A DNA stretch of 64,000 bases from Paraburkholderia sp041321145 (GTDB lineage Bacteria; Pseudomonadota; Gammaproteobacteria; Burkholderiales; Burkholderiaceae), in NCBI RefSeq assembly GCF_041321145.1, contig NZ_JBGGWA010000003.1, forward strand, positions 434,001 through 498,000, read 5' to 3'. Below are positions 1-8,062 of this stretch, piece after piece. The notes beneath the pieces were generated by a model that was given only the letters and a program-made list of their open reading frames with translations, searched no databases and was not told where the DNA came from. The translations under genes were made by a program, and so were the position numbers. The number at the start of each line of letters is the position of its first letter. Positions within the stretch are counted from its first letter, which is position 1.

Positions 1-554
1 GCTTGACGATCAGCCAGGCGATCCAGAAATACGCGCCTGAGTACACTGACACGCAACTCGCCGACGACGCATTCCTGCGCACCGAGCTGAAGAAGTTCGG
101 CGTGAACGCTTCGCAGCCGCAGTTCCTGAACGCGGGCGTCGGGGCATTGCAACTGGCGCTGTTCGAAGAGACGGCCGAGTCGCAATTGTGGGAGCCGACG
201 TACATCATCGACTACCCGATTGAAGTGTCGCCTTTGGCGCGCGAGTCGGATACGGTCGCCGGCATCACCGAGCGTTTCGAGCTGTTCATCACCGGCCGCG
301 AAATCGCCAATGGCTTCTCGGAGCTGAACGATCCGGAAGACCAGGCCGCGCGCTTCAAGAAGCAGGTCGACCAGAAAGACGCCGGCGACGAAGAAGCGAT
401 GTTCTACGACGCCGACTATATCCGCGCGCTGGAATACGGCATGCCGCCGGCCGGCGGTTGCGGCATCGGCATCGACCGTCTGGTGATGATGCTGACCGAC
501 AGCCCGAGCATCCGCGATGTGATTCTGTTCCCGCATCTGCGCCGCGAAGACTGA
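1..554 (+). CDS. lysS: Lysyl-tRNA synthetase, C-terminal part (5' end outside window)
   Basis: Class II lysyl-tRNA synthetase, which charges tRNA-Lys with lysine in the cytoplasm. Only the last ~184 codons of a protein that is normally about 500 residues are present. The fragment holds the back of the catalytic core: the segment FELFITGREIANGFSELNDP and, near the C terminus, class II motif 3 (GGCGIGIDRLVMMLTD) with its ATP-binding arginine, then the usual ending FPHLRRED. It is followed by a strong intrinsic terminator, so it ends its transcription unit. The reading frame is open to the first base, so no start codon can be assigned. Confidence 0.97.
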   Translation, partial: LTISQAIQKYAPEYTDTQLADDAFLRTELKKFGVNASQPQFLNAGVGALQLALFEETAESQLWEPTYIIDYPIEVSPLARESDTVAGITERFELFITGREIANGFSELNDPEDQAARFKKQVDQKDAGDEEAMFYDADYIRALEYGMPPAGGCGIGIDRLVMMLTDSPSIRDVILFPHLRRED

Positions 555-576
555 TCCTTGCGCTGCTCGCATTAAA

Positions 577-612
577 GAAATGCCCGGCTCGATGCCGGGC
601 ATTTCTTCTTGC
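577..612 (+). terminator. Rho-independent terminator of lysS
   Basis: A perfect 12-bp stem (577–588 with 594–605, GAAATGCCCGGC / GCCGGGCATTTC) encloses a 5-base loop and is followed by a T-rich tail. It lies 22 bases after the lysS stop. Confidence 0.88.
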
Positions 613-872
613 AGCGCGTGAAACGCACCGCCTGCCGCCAGCTGACGGTTTGTAACCATCGGTAAAAGGTGCGAGTCGACCACCGGGCTGCCGTTCTCCT
701 CGCCTGCGGCTTCCCCTAAAGAAATCAGGCACCCCGCCGCGCGCGAGGCGCTTTGACGCGACCTGGTCGCGATGATTGCCCGGAAATGGTTACAAATTGA
801 AACCCTCCCGGGATCGATTTCCCCGACACTCGGTCTCAACAACAACCGACTCTGCTCCAGACGGAGGCCAAT
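613..872. other. Intergenic region before the glycine-zipper gene
   Basis: Non-coding stretch after the lysS terminator. I see no convincing gene. It must carry the promoter of the downstream gene, but no good -35/-10 pair stands out. A strong Shine-Dalgarno (ACGGAGG) sits just before the ATG at 873. Confidence 0.5.
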
Positions 873-1598
873 ATGGATAATCCAGATACCAAAACCACGC
901 AACCACGTCGTCTTCACCCACTCGTCGCTACCGCGGCAGGCGCGGTCATCATCGCCAGTCTCGCCGCGACGGCAGCTGTTACGGGCCTGTTCCCGAAGGC
1001 GTCGAGCAACGGCGCGCAAACCGATCAGACTCAGGCTGCGCAAGTGACCACGCAACCTGGTGTGGTCGATTCCGCAGCCCCGGCAAATTTGGCCACACAG
1101 CAGGCAACCACGCAGGCAGCCGCACAGGCAGCAACGCAACAGGCCGCGCAGCAACAGGCGCCTGAACGCGCACCGACGCCGGCACAGCAACAGCAGTACG
1201 CCCAGCAGCAACAAGCCCAGCCGGCGCCGCAGTACGCTCAGCAACAGCCGTCGCAACCGGCTTACTGCTCGACCTGCGGCACGGTCGCCGCCATCTCGGC
1301 GGTGCGGCAGGAAGGCCACGGCACCGGTATCGGTGCGGTCGGCGGCGCAGTGGCCGGGGGCGTAGTGGGTAATCAGTTCGGCAGCGGCAACGGCCGTGCC
1401 GCGATGACTGTGCTGGGTGCGCTCGGCGGTGGCCTGGCTGGCAACTCGGTCGAAAAGCACATCCGCAGCACGACGTCGTATTCGGTGCGGGTACGCATGG
1501 AAAACGGCAAAACGCGCTACTTCACTTATCACGAAGCGCCGCCGTTCCAGCAAGGCCAGCGCGTGCGGGTCGAAAACGGCACGCTCGTGGCAAGCTGA
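873..1598 (+). CDS. Glycine-zipper 2TM-domain envelope protein with Gln/Ala-rich linker
   Basis: Probable cell-envelope protein of the glycine-zipper 2TM (17-kDa surface antigen/SlyB-like) type; specific function unknown. The 241 residues comprise a basic N terminus, one hydrophobic membrane segment (about residues 20–40, ATAAGAVIIASLAATAAV), a long Gln/Ala/Pro-rich low-complexity linker (about 50–130), a CSTCG motif, the glycine zipper (about 147–190, GTGIGAVGGAVAGGVVGNQF and GALGGGLAGN), and a C-terminal beta-rich segment (YSVRVRMENGKTRYFTY). There is no lipobox cysteine at the N terminus, so it looks membrane-anchored rather than lipidated. The start is supported by GGAGG six bases upstream. 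It is a single-gene unit ending in a strong terminator. Confidence 0.85.
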   Translation: MDNPDTKTTQPRRLHPLVATAAGAVIIASLAATAAVTGLFPKASSNGAQTDQTQAAQVTTQPGVVDSAAPANLATQQATTQAAAQAATQQAAQQQAPERAPTPAQQQQYAQQQQAQPAPQYAQQQPSQPAYCSTCGTVAAISAVRQEGHGTGIGAVGGAVAGGVVGNQFGSGNGRAAMTVLGALGGGLAGNSVEKHIRSTTSYSVRVRMENGKTRYFTYHEAPPFQQGQRVRVENGTLVAS

Positions 1599-1628
1599 CC
1601 ACTGGCAGCCTGAAATTCTCCAGGCGTT

Positions 1629-1661
1629 AAAAAGGCGATTCCGATGGAATCGCCTTTTTCT
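1629..1661 (+). terminator. Rho-independent terminator after the glycine-zipper gene
   Basis: A 14-bp perfect stem (1629–1642 with 1646–1659) has a GAT loop, with A-run and T-run arms. It can work in both directions and also closes the convergent ISC operon ending at iscX. Confidence 0.88.
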
Positions 1662-1723
1662 TTGCCGCGGCCGGAGCGGAATCAATCGCGCTGCGCCGCC
1701 GGCGTAAAACTCAGTACTTGTGC

Positions 1724-1921
1724 TCAGTAATCCGCGTCTTCGATCCATGCAGCCTGAATCGCTTCGAGGATCTTTTCGTTCGACCGGTTAGGGTCGTCGT
1801 CGAAACCTTCCAGCTCGGTGACCCAACGGTGCAAATCGGTGAAGCGCACCTGCTGCGGATCGATGTCCTGGTGCTTGTCAGTCAGGGCCATCGCGATGTC
1901 TTGCGTATCGGTCCACTTCAT
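1724..1921 (-). CDS. iscX: IscX, ISC accessory protein
   Basis: Small acidic IscX (YfhJ) protein, a frataxin-like iron-binding modulator of IscS activity in the ISC pathway. The 65 residues match the family length and contain the conserved MKWTDTQDIAMAL start, the TDLHRWVTELEGFDDDP core and the C-terminal AIQAAWIEDADY. It is the last gene of the operon, 15 bases after fdx, with GGAGG nine bases before the ATG, so it is probably cotranscribed with fdx. Confidence 0.95.
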   Translation of the reverse strand: MKWTDTQDIAMALTDKHQDIDPQQVRFTDLHRWVTELEGFDDDPNRSNEKILEAIQAAWIEDADY

Positions 1922-1936
1922 GGCTGCATCCTCCAG

Positions 1937-2278
1937 TTAGTGATTTTCCTTCGCGTGATTGATCGAGTAACGCGGAATTTCAACGACCAGATCCTGCTCC
2001 GCCGGCACCCTCGCCTGGCACGACAGGCGCGAGGCCGGTTCGAGCCCCCACGCTTTGTCCAACAGATCGTCCTCGTCTTCCTCGGACGGCGTCAAGGCGG
2101 CGAAACCCTCACGCACGATCACGTGACACGTCGTGCACGCGCAGGACTTCTCGCAAGCATGCTCGATTTCGATGCCGTGTTCGAGCAGACTGTCGCAGAT
2201 GCTCTTGCCGGGCACGGCATCGATCACCGCGCCTTCCGGGCACAGTTCGACGTGAGGCAGCACAACGATTTGAGGCAT
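1937..2278 (-). CDS. fdx: ISC-system [2Fe-2S] ferredoxin
   Basis: Adrenodoxin-type [2Fe-2S] ferredoxin that supplies electrons for cluster assembly on IscU. The 113 residues carry the four ligands Cys42, Cys48, Cys51 (CX5CX2C within ACEKSCACTTC) and Cys87 (RLSCQA). It sits between hscA and iscX as in other proteobacteria. The gap from hscA is unusually wide (170 bases) and contains a hairpin, so its expression may be partly uncoupled from hscA. Confidence 0.96.
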   Translation of the reverse strand: MPQIVVLPHVELCPEGAVIDAVPGKSICDSLLEHGIEIEHACEKSCACTTCHVIVREGFAALTPSEEDEDDLLDKAWGLEPASRLSCQARVPAEQDLVVEIPRYSINHAKENH

Positions 2279-2343
2279 ACATTTTCCGTTTGGGTCTGCG
2301 GCACGGCTGCCGCAAACAGGCTCCGTACCATTTTACTGGCGCC

Positions 2344-2366
2344 GCGCGGACTTTTTAAGTCCGCGC
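2344..2366 (-). other. Stem-loop in the hscA–fdx gap
   Basis: Perfect 10-bp stem (2344–2353 with 2357–2366) with a three-base loop, without a T-run on the minus strand. It fills part of a 170-base gap where most ISC operons have little space. It could be an RNA processing or stability element rather than a terminator. Confidence 0.45.
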
Positions 2367-2448
2367 CGCGCGAATCCAAATTCCCGGGCGTCCCGGCTGC
2401 GGGCGCTCCGGCTGCGGGCTCGGCGCCGCACTTGCGCTACCGCAAGGT

Positions 2449-4320
2449 TCAGATCTCGTCGAGCTTGCGGCCGGCCAGTGCGCGGCGAATGCCCTTGTTC
2501 ATGCGGCGAGCGGCGAATTCGTCGGTACCTTCGGCGAGCGCTTGGGTCGCGGCTTCGATCGCGACCACGTCCTCGCTTGCAGCGATATTGCGCAACGCGG
2601 CGAGCAGCGTATCGAGTTCGGCCCGTTCGCTGTCGTCGAGCAATTCGGCGTCGGCGGCAAGCGCGGCGTCGGTGGCTTCGACCAGACGCCGTGCTTCGAC
2701 TTGTGCCTCGCGCAACGCGCGGGCGCGCATGTCGACTTCGGCGGTCGAGAAGCTCTCTTCAAGCATCCTGGCGATGTCGTCGTCGGCAAGACCGTAGGAT
2801 GGCTTGACCACCACCGACGCTTCCACGCCCGAGCCCTGTTCACGCGCGAACACGGACAGCAGGCCGTCCGCGTCGACCTGATACGTGACGCGAATCCGCG
2901 CCGCGCCGGCCGCCATCGGCGGAATGCCGCGCAGTTCGAAACGGGCGAGCGAACGGCAATCGCTGACGAGCTCGCGCTCGCCTTGCACGACATGGATCGC
3001 CATCGCCGTCTGGCCGTCCTTGAAGGTCGTGAAATCCTGCCCGCGCGCGACCGGAATGGTCGAATTGCGCGGGATGATCTTCTCGGTCAAACCGCCCATC
3101 GTTTCGACGCCGAGCGACAGCGGAATCACGTCGAGCAGCAGCCAGTCGTCACCCTCCGCGCCACGGTTGCCCGCGAGCAGATCGGCCTGGATCGCCGCGC
3201 CGAGCGCGACGACCTGATCCGGGTCGAGATTGATCAGCGGCGGCTGGCCGAAAAACGACTCGACTGCGCGGCGGATCACCGGCATGCGCGTCGCACCGCC
3301 GACCAGCACCACGCCATTGATGTCCTTCGTGGCGACCTTGGCGTCGCGCAGGGCTTTTTTCGTGGGCCCAAGCGTGCGTTGAACCAGCGCCTGAGTAATG
3401 GTCTCGAAAGTGGCCTCGTCGATCGTCAGATCGAGCTGGGTGCCGTTGGCGAGCGTCGCCTGTAGCCTTGCATCAGGCGCATCGGACAGCGCCTCCTTGG
3501 TCACGCGCACGTTGTCCAACAGCAGGCGGACGTCTTCCGGTGCGAGCGTGTGCGGCGCGATGCCCGCCTGCTCAAGCACGTGGCGATACAGGGCGTGGTC
3601 GAAATCGTCGCCGCCGAGCGCGGAATCGCCACCCGCGGCCAGCACTTCGAACACCCCTTTGGTGAGTTTCAGAATCGACAGATCGAAGGTGCCCCCACCC
3701 AGGTCGTAGACCGCGTAAAGACCCTCGGAGCCGTTATCAAGACCGTAGGCGATCGCAGCCGCCGTCGGCTCGTTCAGCAGACGCAGCACGTTCAGGCCGG
3801 CCAGACGCGCAGCATCCTTGGTCGCCTGGCGCTGCGCTTCGTCGAAATACGCGGGCACCGTGATGACCGCGCCGACCAGCTCGTCACCGAGCGAGTCTTC
3901 CGCACGCTGACGCAGCGTGGCGAGGATTTCCGCCGATACTTCGACCGGGCTTTTCACGCCGTCGACGGTGCGGATCTGCACCATGCCGGGCGCGTCGACG
4001 AAATCGTAGGGCGCGTTTTCGGCACCTTCCACTTCCGCCTTGCCGCGGCCCATGAAGCGCTTGACCGACACGATCGTGTTGCGCGGATCGAGCGCGGCTT
4101 CAGCCTTGGCCGCGCGGCCGATACGGCGGCCGCCCTTTTCCAGGTAACGCACCACCGACGGCAGCAGCGCATAGCCGTCCTCGTCGGGCAGCACGTCGGG
4201 CACGCCGCTGCGCACGGCGGCGACGAGGGAATTGGTGGTGCCGAGATCGATACCGACCGCGAGACGCCGCTGATGGGGCGCCGGCGCCATGCCGGGTTCG
4301 GAGATTTGCAGTAAGGCCAT
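2449..4320 (-). CDS. hscA: Fe-S chaperone HscA (Hsp70 family)
   Basis: Specialised Hsp70 ATPase that works with HscB to release Fe-S clusters from IscU. The ATG at 4320 gives 623 residues, close to E. coli HscA; an open frame continues 33 codons upstream but is not conserved in type. The ATPase domain begins with GIDLGTTNSLVAA (about residues 23–35), has the phosphate-2 segment VYDLGGGTFDLS and the adenosine loop VVLVGGATRMP. The substrate domain includes LSLGVETMGG and a C-terminal helical lid rich in Ala/Glu. GAGAAG lies upstream of the chosen start. Neighbours hscB and fdx distinguish it from DnaK. Confidence 0.96.
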   Translation of the reverse strand: MALLQISEPGMAPAPHQRRLAVGIDLGTTNSLVAAVRSGVPDVLPDEDGYALLPSVVRYLEKGGRRIGRAAKAEAALDPRNTIVSVKRFMGRGKAEVEGAENAPYDFVDAPGMVQIRTVDGVKSPVEVSAEILATLRQRAEDSLGDELVGAVITVPAYFDEAQRQATKDAARLAGLNVLRLLNEPTAAAIAYGLDNGSEGLYAVYDLGGGTFDLSILKLTKGVFEVLAAGGDSALGGDDFDHALYRHVLEQAGIAPHTLAPEDVRLLLDNVRVTKEALSDAPDARLQATLANGTQLDLTIDEATFETITQALVQRTLGPTKKALRDAKVATKDINGVVLVGGATRMPVIRRAVESFFGQPPLINLDPDQVVALGAAIQADLLAGNRGAEGDDWLLLDVIPLSLGVETMGGLTEKIIPRNSTIPVARGQDFTTFKDGQTAMAIHVVQGERELVSDCRSLARFELRGIPPMAAGAARIRVTYQVDADGLLSVFAREQGSGVEASVVVKPSYGLADDDIARMLEESFSTAEVDMRARALREAQVEARRLVEATDAALAADAELLDDSERAELDTLLAALRNIAASEDVVAIEAATQALAEGTDEFAARRMNKGIRRALAGRKLDEI

Positions 4321-4430
4321 CTGGATCTTCTCGGGGCTGCTTTGCCCCGTCCTGAATTTTCGCGTTGCTGGATGTAATGCTACGACTGTTATGGCTGCAT
4401 TCATGCGCGGCGTCGGCACACGCCGGACCG

Positions 4431-4958
4431 CTAGTTTTCGAGCCGCTCGATCTGCGTGCCGATTTCCGACGCCACCCGCTCGATGAACATCAATTGCCGG
4501 ACCGCCTCGCCCGCCGCCTGATTCACACCGCTGTCGAGCAGCGCGCCGAGCTTGTCGAAACGCATGCGCTCTTCGTCGCGCAATTCGATCAGCAAGGCGT
4601 CGAGCGCATCGACGTTCTTCGCCGCAGCCGCGTCTTCGATGCCTTCACGCCACTCCATCTGCTGCATCAGGAACGCCGGCTCCATCGCGGTATTGTTCGC
4701 CGCGCCGACGTCGATGCCGCGCAGGTGCAGCAGATAGGTCGCGCGCTTTAGCGGATCGCGCAGCGTCTGATACGCCTCGTTAGTACGTGTCGCCCATTGC
4801 ATCGCGATGCGCTTCTGCGCGTCGCCGGCCGCCGCGAAGCGGTCCGGATGGACCTGCGCTTGCACCGTGCGGTAGGCGTGATCGAGCGCCGATGCGTCGA
4901 GCGCGAATTGCGCCGGCAGATCGAACAGGTCGAAGTGGCTGTCGTTCAGCGAGGCCAT
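4431..4958 (-). CDS. hscB: J-domain cochaperone HscB
   Basis: J-type cochaperone that binds IscU and stimulates the HscA ATPase. The 175 residues match the family. The J-domain lies at residues ~6–75 with the HPD tripeptide at 37–39 (AQVHPDRFAAAG); the C-terminal three-helix IscU-binding domain contains FLMQQMEWREGIEDA and LLIELRDEERMRFDKL. It is 110 bases upstream of hscA. A terminator-like hairpin lies between it and iscA, so hscBA–fdx–iscX may depend on read-through or an internal promoter. Confidence 0.96.
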   Translation of the reverse strand: MASLNDSHFDLFDLPAQFALDASALDHAYRTVQAQVHPDRFAAAGDAQKRIAMQWATRTNEAYQTLRDPLKRATYLLHLRGIDVGAANNTAMEPAFLMQQMEWREGIEDAAAAKNVDALDALLIELRDEERMRFDKLGALLDSGVNQAAGEAVRQLMFIERVASEIGTQIERLEN

Positions 4959-5074
4959 CGGATAAAAGGAGTCCGTTCAGGAAAACGCACCGGAGTGCAG
5001 GCTAAAAACGCGGATCGAAAGAGCAGCAGCGATTCAGCGGTACGTTCAGCGAACCCGATGCGCGGATCAAACTA

Positions 5075-5098
5075 AAAAGGCGGCCCGCGCCGCCTTTT
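5075..5098 (-). terminator. Intrinsic terminator between iscA and hscB
   Basis: 10-bp perfect stem (5075–5084, AAAAGGCGGC; 5089–5098, GCCGCCTTTT) with a CCGC loop. On the minus strand it ends in five T residues. It lies 28 bases downstream of the iscA stop, inside the ISC cluster. Confidence 0.72.
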
Positions 5099-5125
5099 GT
5101 CCGCTGCACGCGGAAATGTTCCAAG

Positions 5126-5449
5126 TTACACGCGGAACGACTCGCCGCAACCGCACTCGTCCTTTACGTTCGGGTTGTTGAACTTGAAGCCTTCGTTCAA
5201 CCCTTCGCGTGCGAAGTCGAGTTCTGTGCCGTCGATATAGGCGAGGCTCTTCGGGTCGACAATGATCTTCACGCCGTTGCATTCGAACACTTCGTCTTCG
5301 GCCGCGAGTTCATCCACGTACTCGAGTTTGTAGGCCAAACCCGAGCAGCCGGTCGTGCGCACGCCCAAGCGCAACCCGACGCCCTTGCCGCGACGAGTCA
5401 GATACTTCTGGACGTGCTGTGCTGCCTTTTCGGTCAACGTAATTGCCAT
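5126..5449 (-). CDS. iscA: A-type Fe-S carrier IscA
   Basis: A-type carrier that receives and delivers Fe-S clusters or iron in the ISC pathway. From the ATG at 5449 the protein is exactly 107 residues, the canonical length, with the three conserved cysteines at positions 35 (RTTGCSG), 99 and 101 (DECGCGES). An upstream in-frame extension of 11 codons exists but does not align with the family. It follows iscU by 160 bases and is followed by a terminator-like hairpin. Confidence 0.96.
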   Translation of the reverse strand: MAITLTEKAAQHVQKYLTRRGKGVGLRLGVRTTGCSGLAYKLEYVDELAAEDEVFECNGVKIIVDPKSLAYIDGTELDFAREGLNEGFKFNNPNVKDECGCGESFRV

Positions 5450-5609
5450 AGCGTTTCTCATTGCCCCGCGCGTGTTCGGCATTCAAATGCCTCCTGACGC
5501 ACTGCTACCCTGCCTGCACCAAATATCGCTCAAGCCAGGTGGCGCTTTTTTACCTGCACCGCCCGCTTCGAGTCACTCCACTGCGCACTCACCCGCGCTC
5601 GACCACCGC

Positions 5610-6023
5610 TTAAGCGTGTTGCTTGTCGCTTTCGACGACAGCTGCGCCATGGCGTTGCTTGTAGTCGGCGACCGCTGCCTTGATTGCGTCTTCCGCGAGA
5701 ATCGAGCAGTGGATTTTCACCGGCGGCAGCGCCAGTTCTTCGGCGATCTGCGTGTTCTTGATCGTCATTGCCTGGTCGAGCGTCTTGCCCTTCACCCATT
5801 CGGTGACGAGCGAACTCGACGCGATCGCCGAACCGCAGCCGTACGTCTTGAACTTCGCGTCTTCGATGATGCCGTCCGCGCCCACGCGGATCTGCAACTT
5901 CATCACGTCGCCGCACGCGGGCGCGCCGACCATGCCGGTGCCGACTGCATCGTCGTCCTTCGCGAAGGAACCGACGTTGCGCGGGTTTTCGTAGTGGTCC
6001 AGAACCTTGTCGCTATAAGCCAT
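5610..6023 (-). CDS. iscU: Fe-S cluster scaffold IscU
   Basis: Scaffold on which IscS sulfur and iron are assembled into [2Fe-2S]/[4Fe-4S] clusters. The 137 residues contain the ligand cysteines Cys37 (GAPACGD), Cys63 (TYGCGSA) and Cys106 (KIHCSIL), Asp39, and the HscA-recognition motif LPPVK just before Cys106. It is located 79 bases after iscS, which is the expected order. Confidence 0.97.
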   Translation of the reverse strand: MAYSDKVLDHYENPRNVGSFAKDDDAVGTGMVGAPACGDVMKLQIRVGADGIIEDAKFKTYGCGSAIASSSLVTEWVKGKTLDQAMTIKNTQIAEELALPPVKIHCSILAEDAIKAAVADYKQRHGAAVVESDKQHA

Positions 6024-6102
6024 GATGACACTCCTTGATCCGTTTCAACCTGCTAATTGCAATTCGATGAGTTCGACGTTGCTTCGATATCCTGCCGGCG
6101 CG

Positions 6103-7326
6103 TCAGTGCGCTGCCCATTGGATCGTCGAAATATCGATCCCGTCCTTGTGCATTTCCCACAGCGGCGACAAGTCGCGCAGCTTTGAAATCTTGTTCTTCA
6201 GCAGGTTGATCACGTAATCGACATCCTGCTCGGTCGTGAAGCGGCCCACCGTGAAGCGGATCGAGCTGTGCGCGAGTTCGTCGTTACGGCCCAATGCGCG
6301 CAGCACATACGACGGTTCCAGCGAAGCCGACGTACAAGCCGAGCCCGACGACACCGCCACGTCCTTCACCGCCATGATCAGCGATTCGCCTTCGACGAAA
6401 TTGAAGCTGATGTTCAGGTTGTGCGGCACACGCTTTTCCATGTCGCCGTTCACATAGGTTTCTTCCATGTCCTGCAAGCCGCGCAACAGACGGTCGCGCA
6501 GCATACGGATACGTTCGTTTTCCGTCGCCATTTCTTCGCGCGCGATACGGAACGCTTCACCCATGCCGACGATCTGGTGTGTAGCCAGCGTGCCCGAACG
6601 CATGCCGCGCTCGTGACCGCCGCCGTGCATCTGCGCTTCAATACGGATACGCGGCTTGCGACGCACGTACAGCGCGCCGATACCCTTCGGACCGTACGTC
6701 TTATGCGCCGAGAACGACATCAGGTCGACCTTCAGCTTTTGCAGATCGATTGCGATCTTGCCGGTGGCTTGCGCGGCGTCGACGTGGAAAATGATGCCCT
6801 TTTCCCGCGTGATTTCGCCGATCGCTTCGATGTCCTGGATCACACCGATTTCGTTGTTCACCGACATGACCGAAACCAGAATCGTATCCGGGCGCAGCGC
6901 GGCCTTGAACTTTTCGAGGTCGATCAGACCGTCGTCTTTCACATCCAGATAGGTGACTTCGAAGCCTTCGCGTTCGAGCTCGCGGCAGGTGTCGAGCACA
7001 GCCTTGTGCTCCGTCTTCACCGTGATGATGTGCTTGCCCTTGCTTTTATAGAAGTGGGCGGCACCCTTGATCGCGAGGTTGTCCGACTCCGTCGCGCCCG
7101 AGGTCCAGATGATTTCGCGCGGATCAGCGTTCACCAGCGCCGCGACGTTCTCGCGCGCTTCTTCAACCGCACGTTCCGCAGCCCAGCCATACGAGTGGCT
7201 GCGCGATGCGGGGTTGCCGAACTGCTCGCGCAAGTACGGAATCATCTTGTCCACCACACGCGGATCGATCGGCGTCGTCGCGCTGTAGTCCATGTAAATG
7301 GGCAGGTGGAGAGTGTCGTTGTTCAT
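6103..7326 (-). CDS. iscS: Cysteine desulfurase IscS
   Basis: PLP-dependent cysteine desulfurase that supplies sulfur to IscU and to tRNA thiolation. The ATG at 7326 gives 407 residues (E. coli 404) starting MNNDTLHLPIYMDYSATTP; GGAG lies nine bases upstream, whereas further-upstream starts add residues outside the family. Visible features are the PLP lysine in SFSAHKTYGPKGIGAL, the conserved ATESDNLAIKG, and the active-site cysteine loop SSGSACTSASLEPSYVL. It is 74 bases from iscR in the same operon. Confidence 0.97.
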   Translation of the reverse strand: MNNDTLHLPIYMDYSATTPIDPRVVDKMIPYLREQFGNPASRSHSYGWAAERAVEEARENVAALVNADPREIIWTSGATESDNLAIKGAAHFYKSKGKHIITVKTEHKAVLDTCRELEREGFEVTYLDVKDDGLIDLEKFKAALRPDTILVSVMSVNNEIGVIQDIEAIGEITREKGIIFHVDAAQATGKIAIDLQKLKVDLMSFSAHKTYGPKGIGALYVRRKPRIRIEAQMHGGGHERGMRSGTLATHQIVGMGEAFRIAREEMATENERIRMLRDRLLRGLQDMEETYVNGDMEKRVPHNLNISFNFVEGESLIMAVKDVAVSSGSACTSASLEPSYVLRALGRNDELAHSSIRFTVGRFTTEQDVDYVINLLKNKISKLRDLSPLWEMHKDGIDISTIQWAAH

Positions 7327-7400
7327 CAATTGCTCCGGGGACGTCATTGCTCTGGCTTCTGGGTTCTCTATCAGGCGGCGGTACATTCAGATTGCCGCGC

Positions 7401-7931
7401 CTAGGAACCGGCCATGTTGAAAACAGAATTTGGCCCTTTCGGCACGACGCGGGCGGGTTCGACCGCCGGCGCCTCATTGCGCCGGTCGCGCAACACCGCC
7501 GGCACGCCTTCGCGCGAACGCTGCTGATCCACCAGATCCTTCAGGGAGACCGAATCCAGGTACTCGACCATTTTCTGGTTCAGCGTCGACCACAATTCGT
7601 GCGTCATGCAGTGGCCGTCGTGCTGTTTGGTGCCCTCGCACGAGCCCTTGCCACCGCATTGGGTGGCGTCGAGCGGCTCGTCGACCGCGATAATGATGTC
7701 GGCGACGGTCACATCTTCAGCGCGGCGGGCCAGATTGTAGCCGCCGCCCGGTCCGCGCACGGACTCGACGATTTCGTGACGACGCAGCTTGCCAAACAAC
7801 TGCTCCAGGTAGGACAGCGAGATGTGTTGGCGCTGGCTAATACCCGCAAGCGTCACCGGGCCCTGCTCCTGGCGCAGTGCCAGGTCAATCATCGCCGTGA
7901 CGGCGAAACGACCTTTCGTAGTGAGTCTCAT
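7401..7931 (-). CDS. iscR: Fe-S-sensing transcription regulator IscR
   Basis: Rrf2-family [2Fe-2S] repressor of the isc operon. From the ATG at 7931 it has 176 residues, beginning MRLTTKGRFAVTAMIDLAL as IscR proteins do; the winged helix lies in the first ~65 residues. Cluster ligands are Cys92, Cys98, Cys108 and His111. The last spacing is four residues longer than the C92/C98/C104/H107 set of E. coli because of an insertion (GTKQHDGH). A TTG six codons upstream is in frame, but the family start is the ATG. Two operator-like sites overlap its promoter, which points to autoregulation. Confidence 0.96.
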   Translation of the reverse strand: MRLTTKGRFAVTAMIDLALRQEQGPVTLAGISQRQHISLSYLEQLFGKLRRHEIVESVRGPGGGYNLARRAEDVTVADIIIAVDEPLDATQCGGKGSCEGTKQHDGHCMTHELWSTLNQKMVEYLDSVSLKDLVDQQRSREGVPAVLRDRRNEAPAVEPARVVPKGPNSVFNMAGS

Positions 7932-7948
7932 AGGGTGTGGGAACCGCA

Positions 7949-7973
7949 ATTCTCGACAAGTTTGGTCAAGTAT
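7949..7973 (-). promoter_or_regulatory. Candidate IscR type-1 operator, promoter-proximal
   Basis: 25-bp dyad on the minus strand (ATACTTGACC…GTCGAGAAT). By eye it matches the IscR type-1 consensus at roughly 21 of 25 positions, with its mismatches in the right half. It overlaps the -10 region of the iscR promoter and lies two bases from a better site. Confidence 0.62.
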
Positions 7974-7996
7974 AAATACATGACTGAATTAGTCAA
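7969..7996 (-). promoter_or_regulatory. iscR promoter (sigma-70 type)
   Basis: -35 TTGACT (7996–7991) and -10 TATACT (7974–7969) are separated by 16 bases, read on the minus strand. Both hexamers lie inside the IscR operator pair, an arrangement suited to repression. Confidence 0.7.
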
Positions 7997-8000
7997 GTAT
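7976..8000 (-). promoter_or_regulatory. IscR type-1 operator, promoter-distal
   Basis: 25-bp dyad on the minus strand (ATACTTGACTAA…CATGTAT) that fits every position of the E. coli-type IscR type-1 consensus ATASYYGACTRWWWYAGTCRRSTAT as I recall it. It covers the -35 hexamer of the iscR promoter. Confidence 0.82.
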
Positions 8001-8062
8001 CCCTACCGTGATTTGGGTCATTTGCTTAATTGCTAGATAAGCCGAGCGCTGCCCGGTCGGAC

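Noticed and set aside
2449..4320. Possible DnaK rather than HscA
   Set aside because: Position between hscB and fdx, and the length of 623 residues, fit HscA. The DnaK-type acidic EEVD-like tail is absent.
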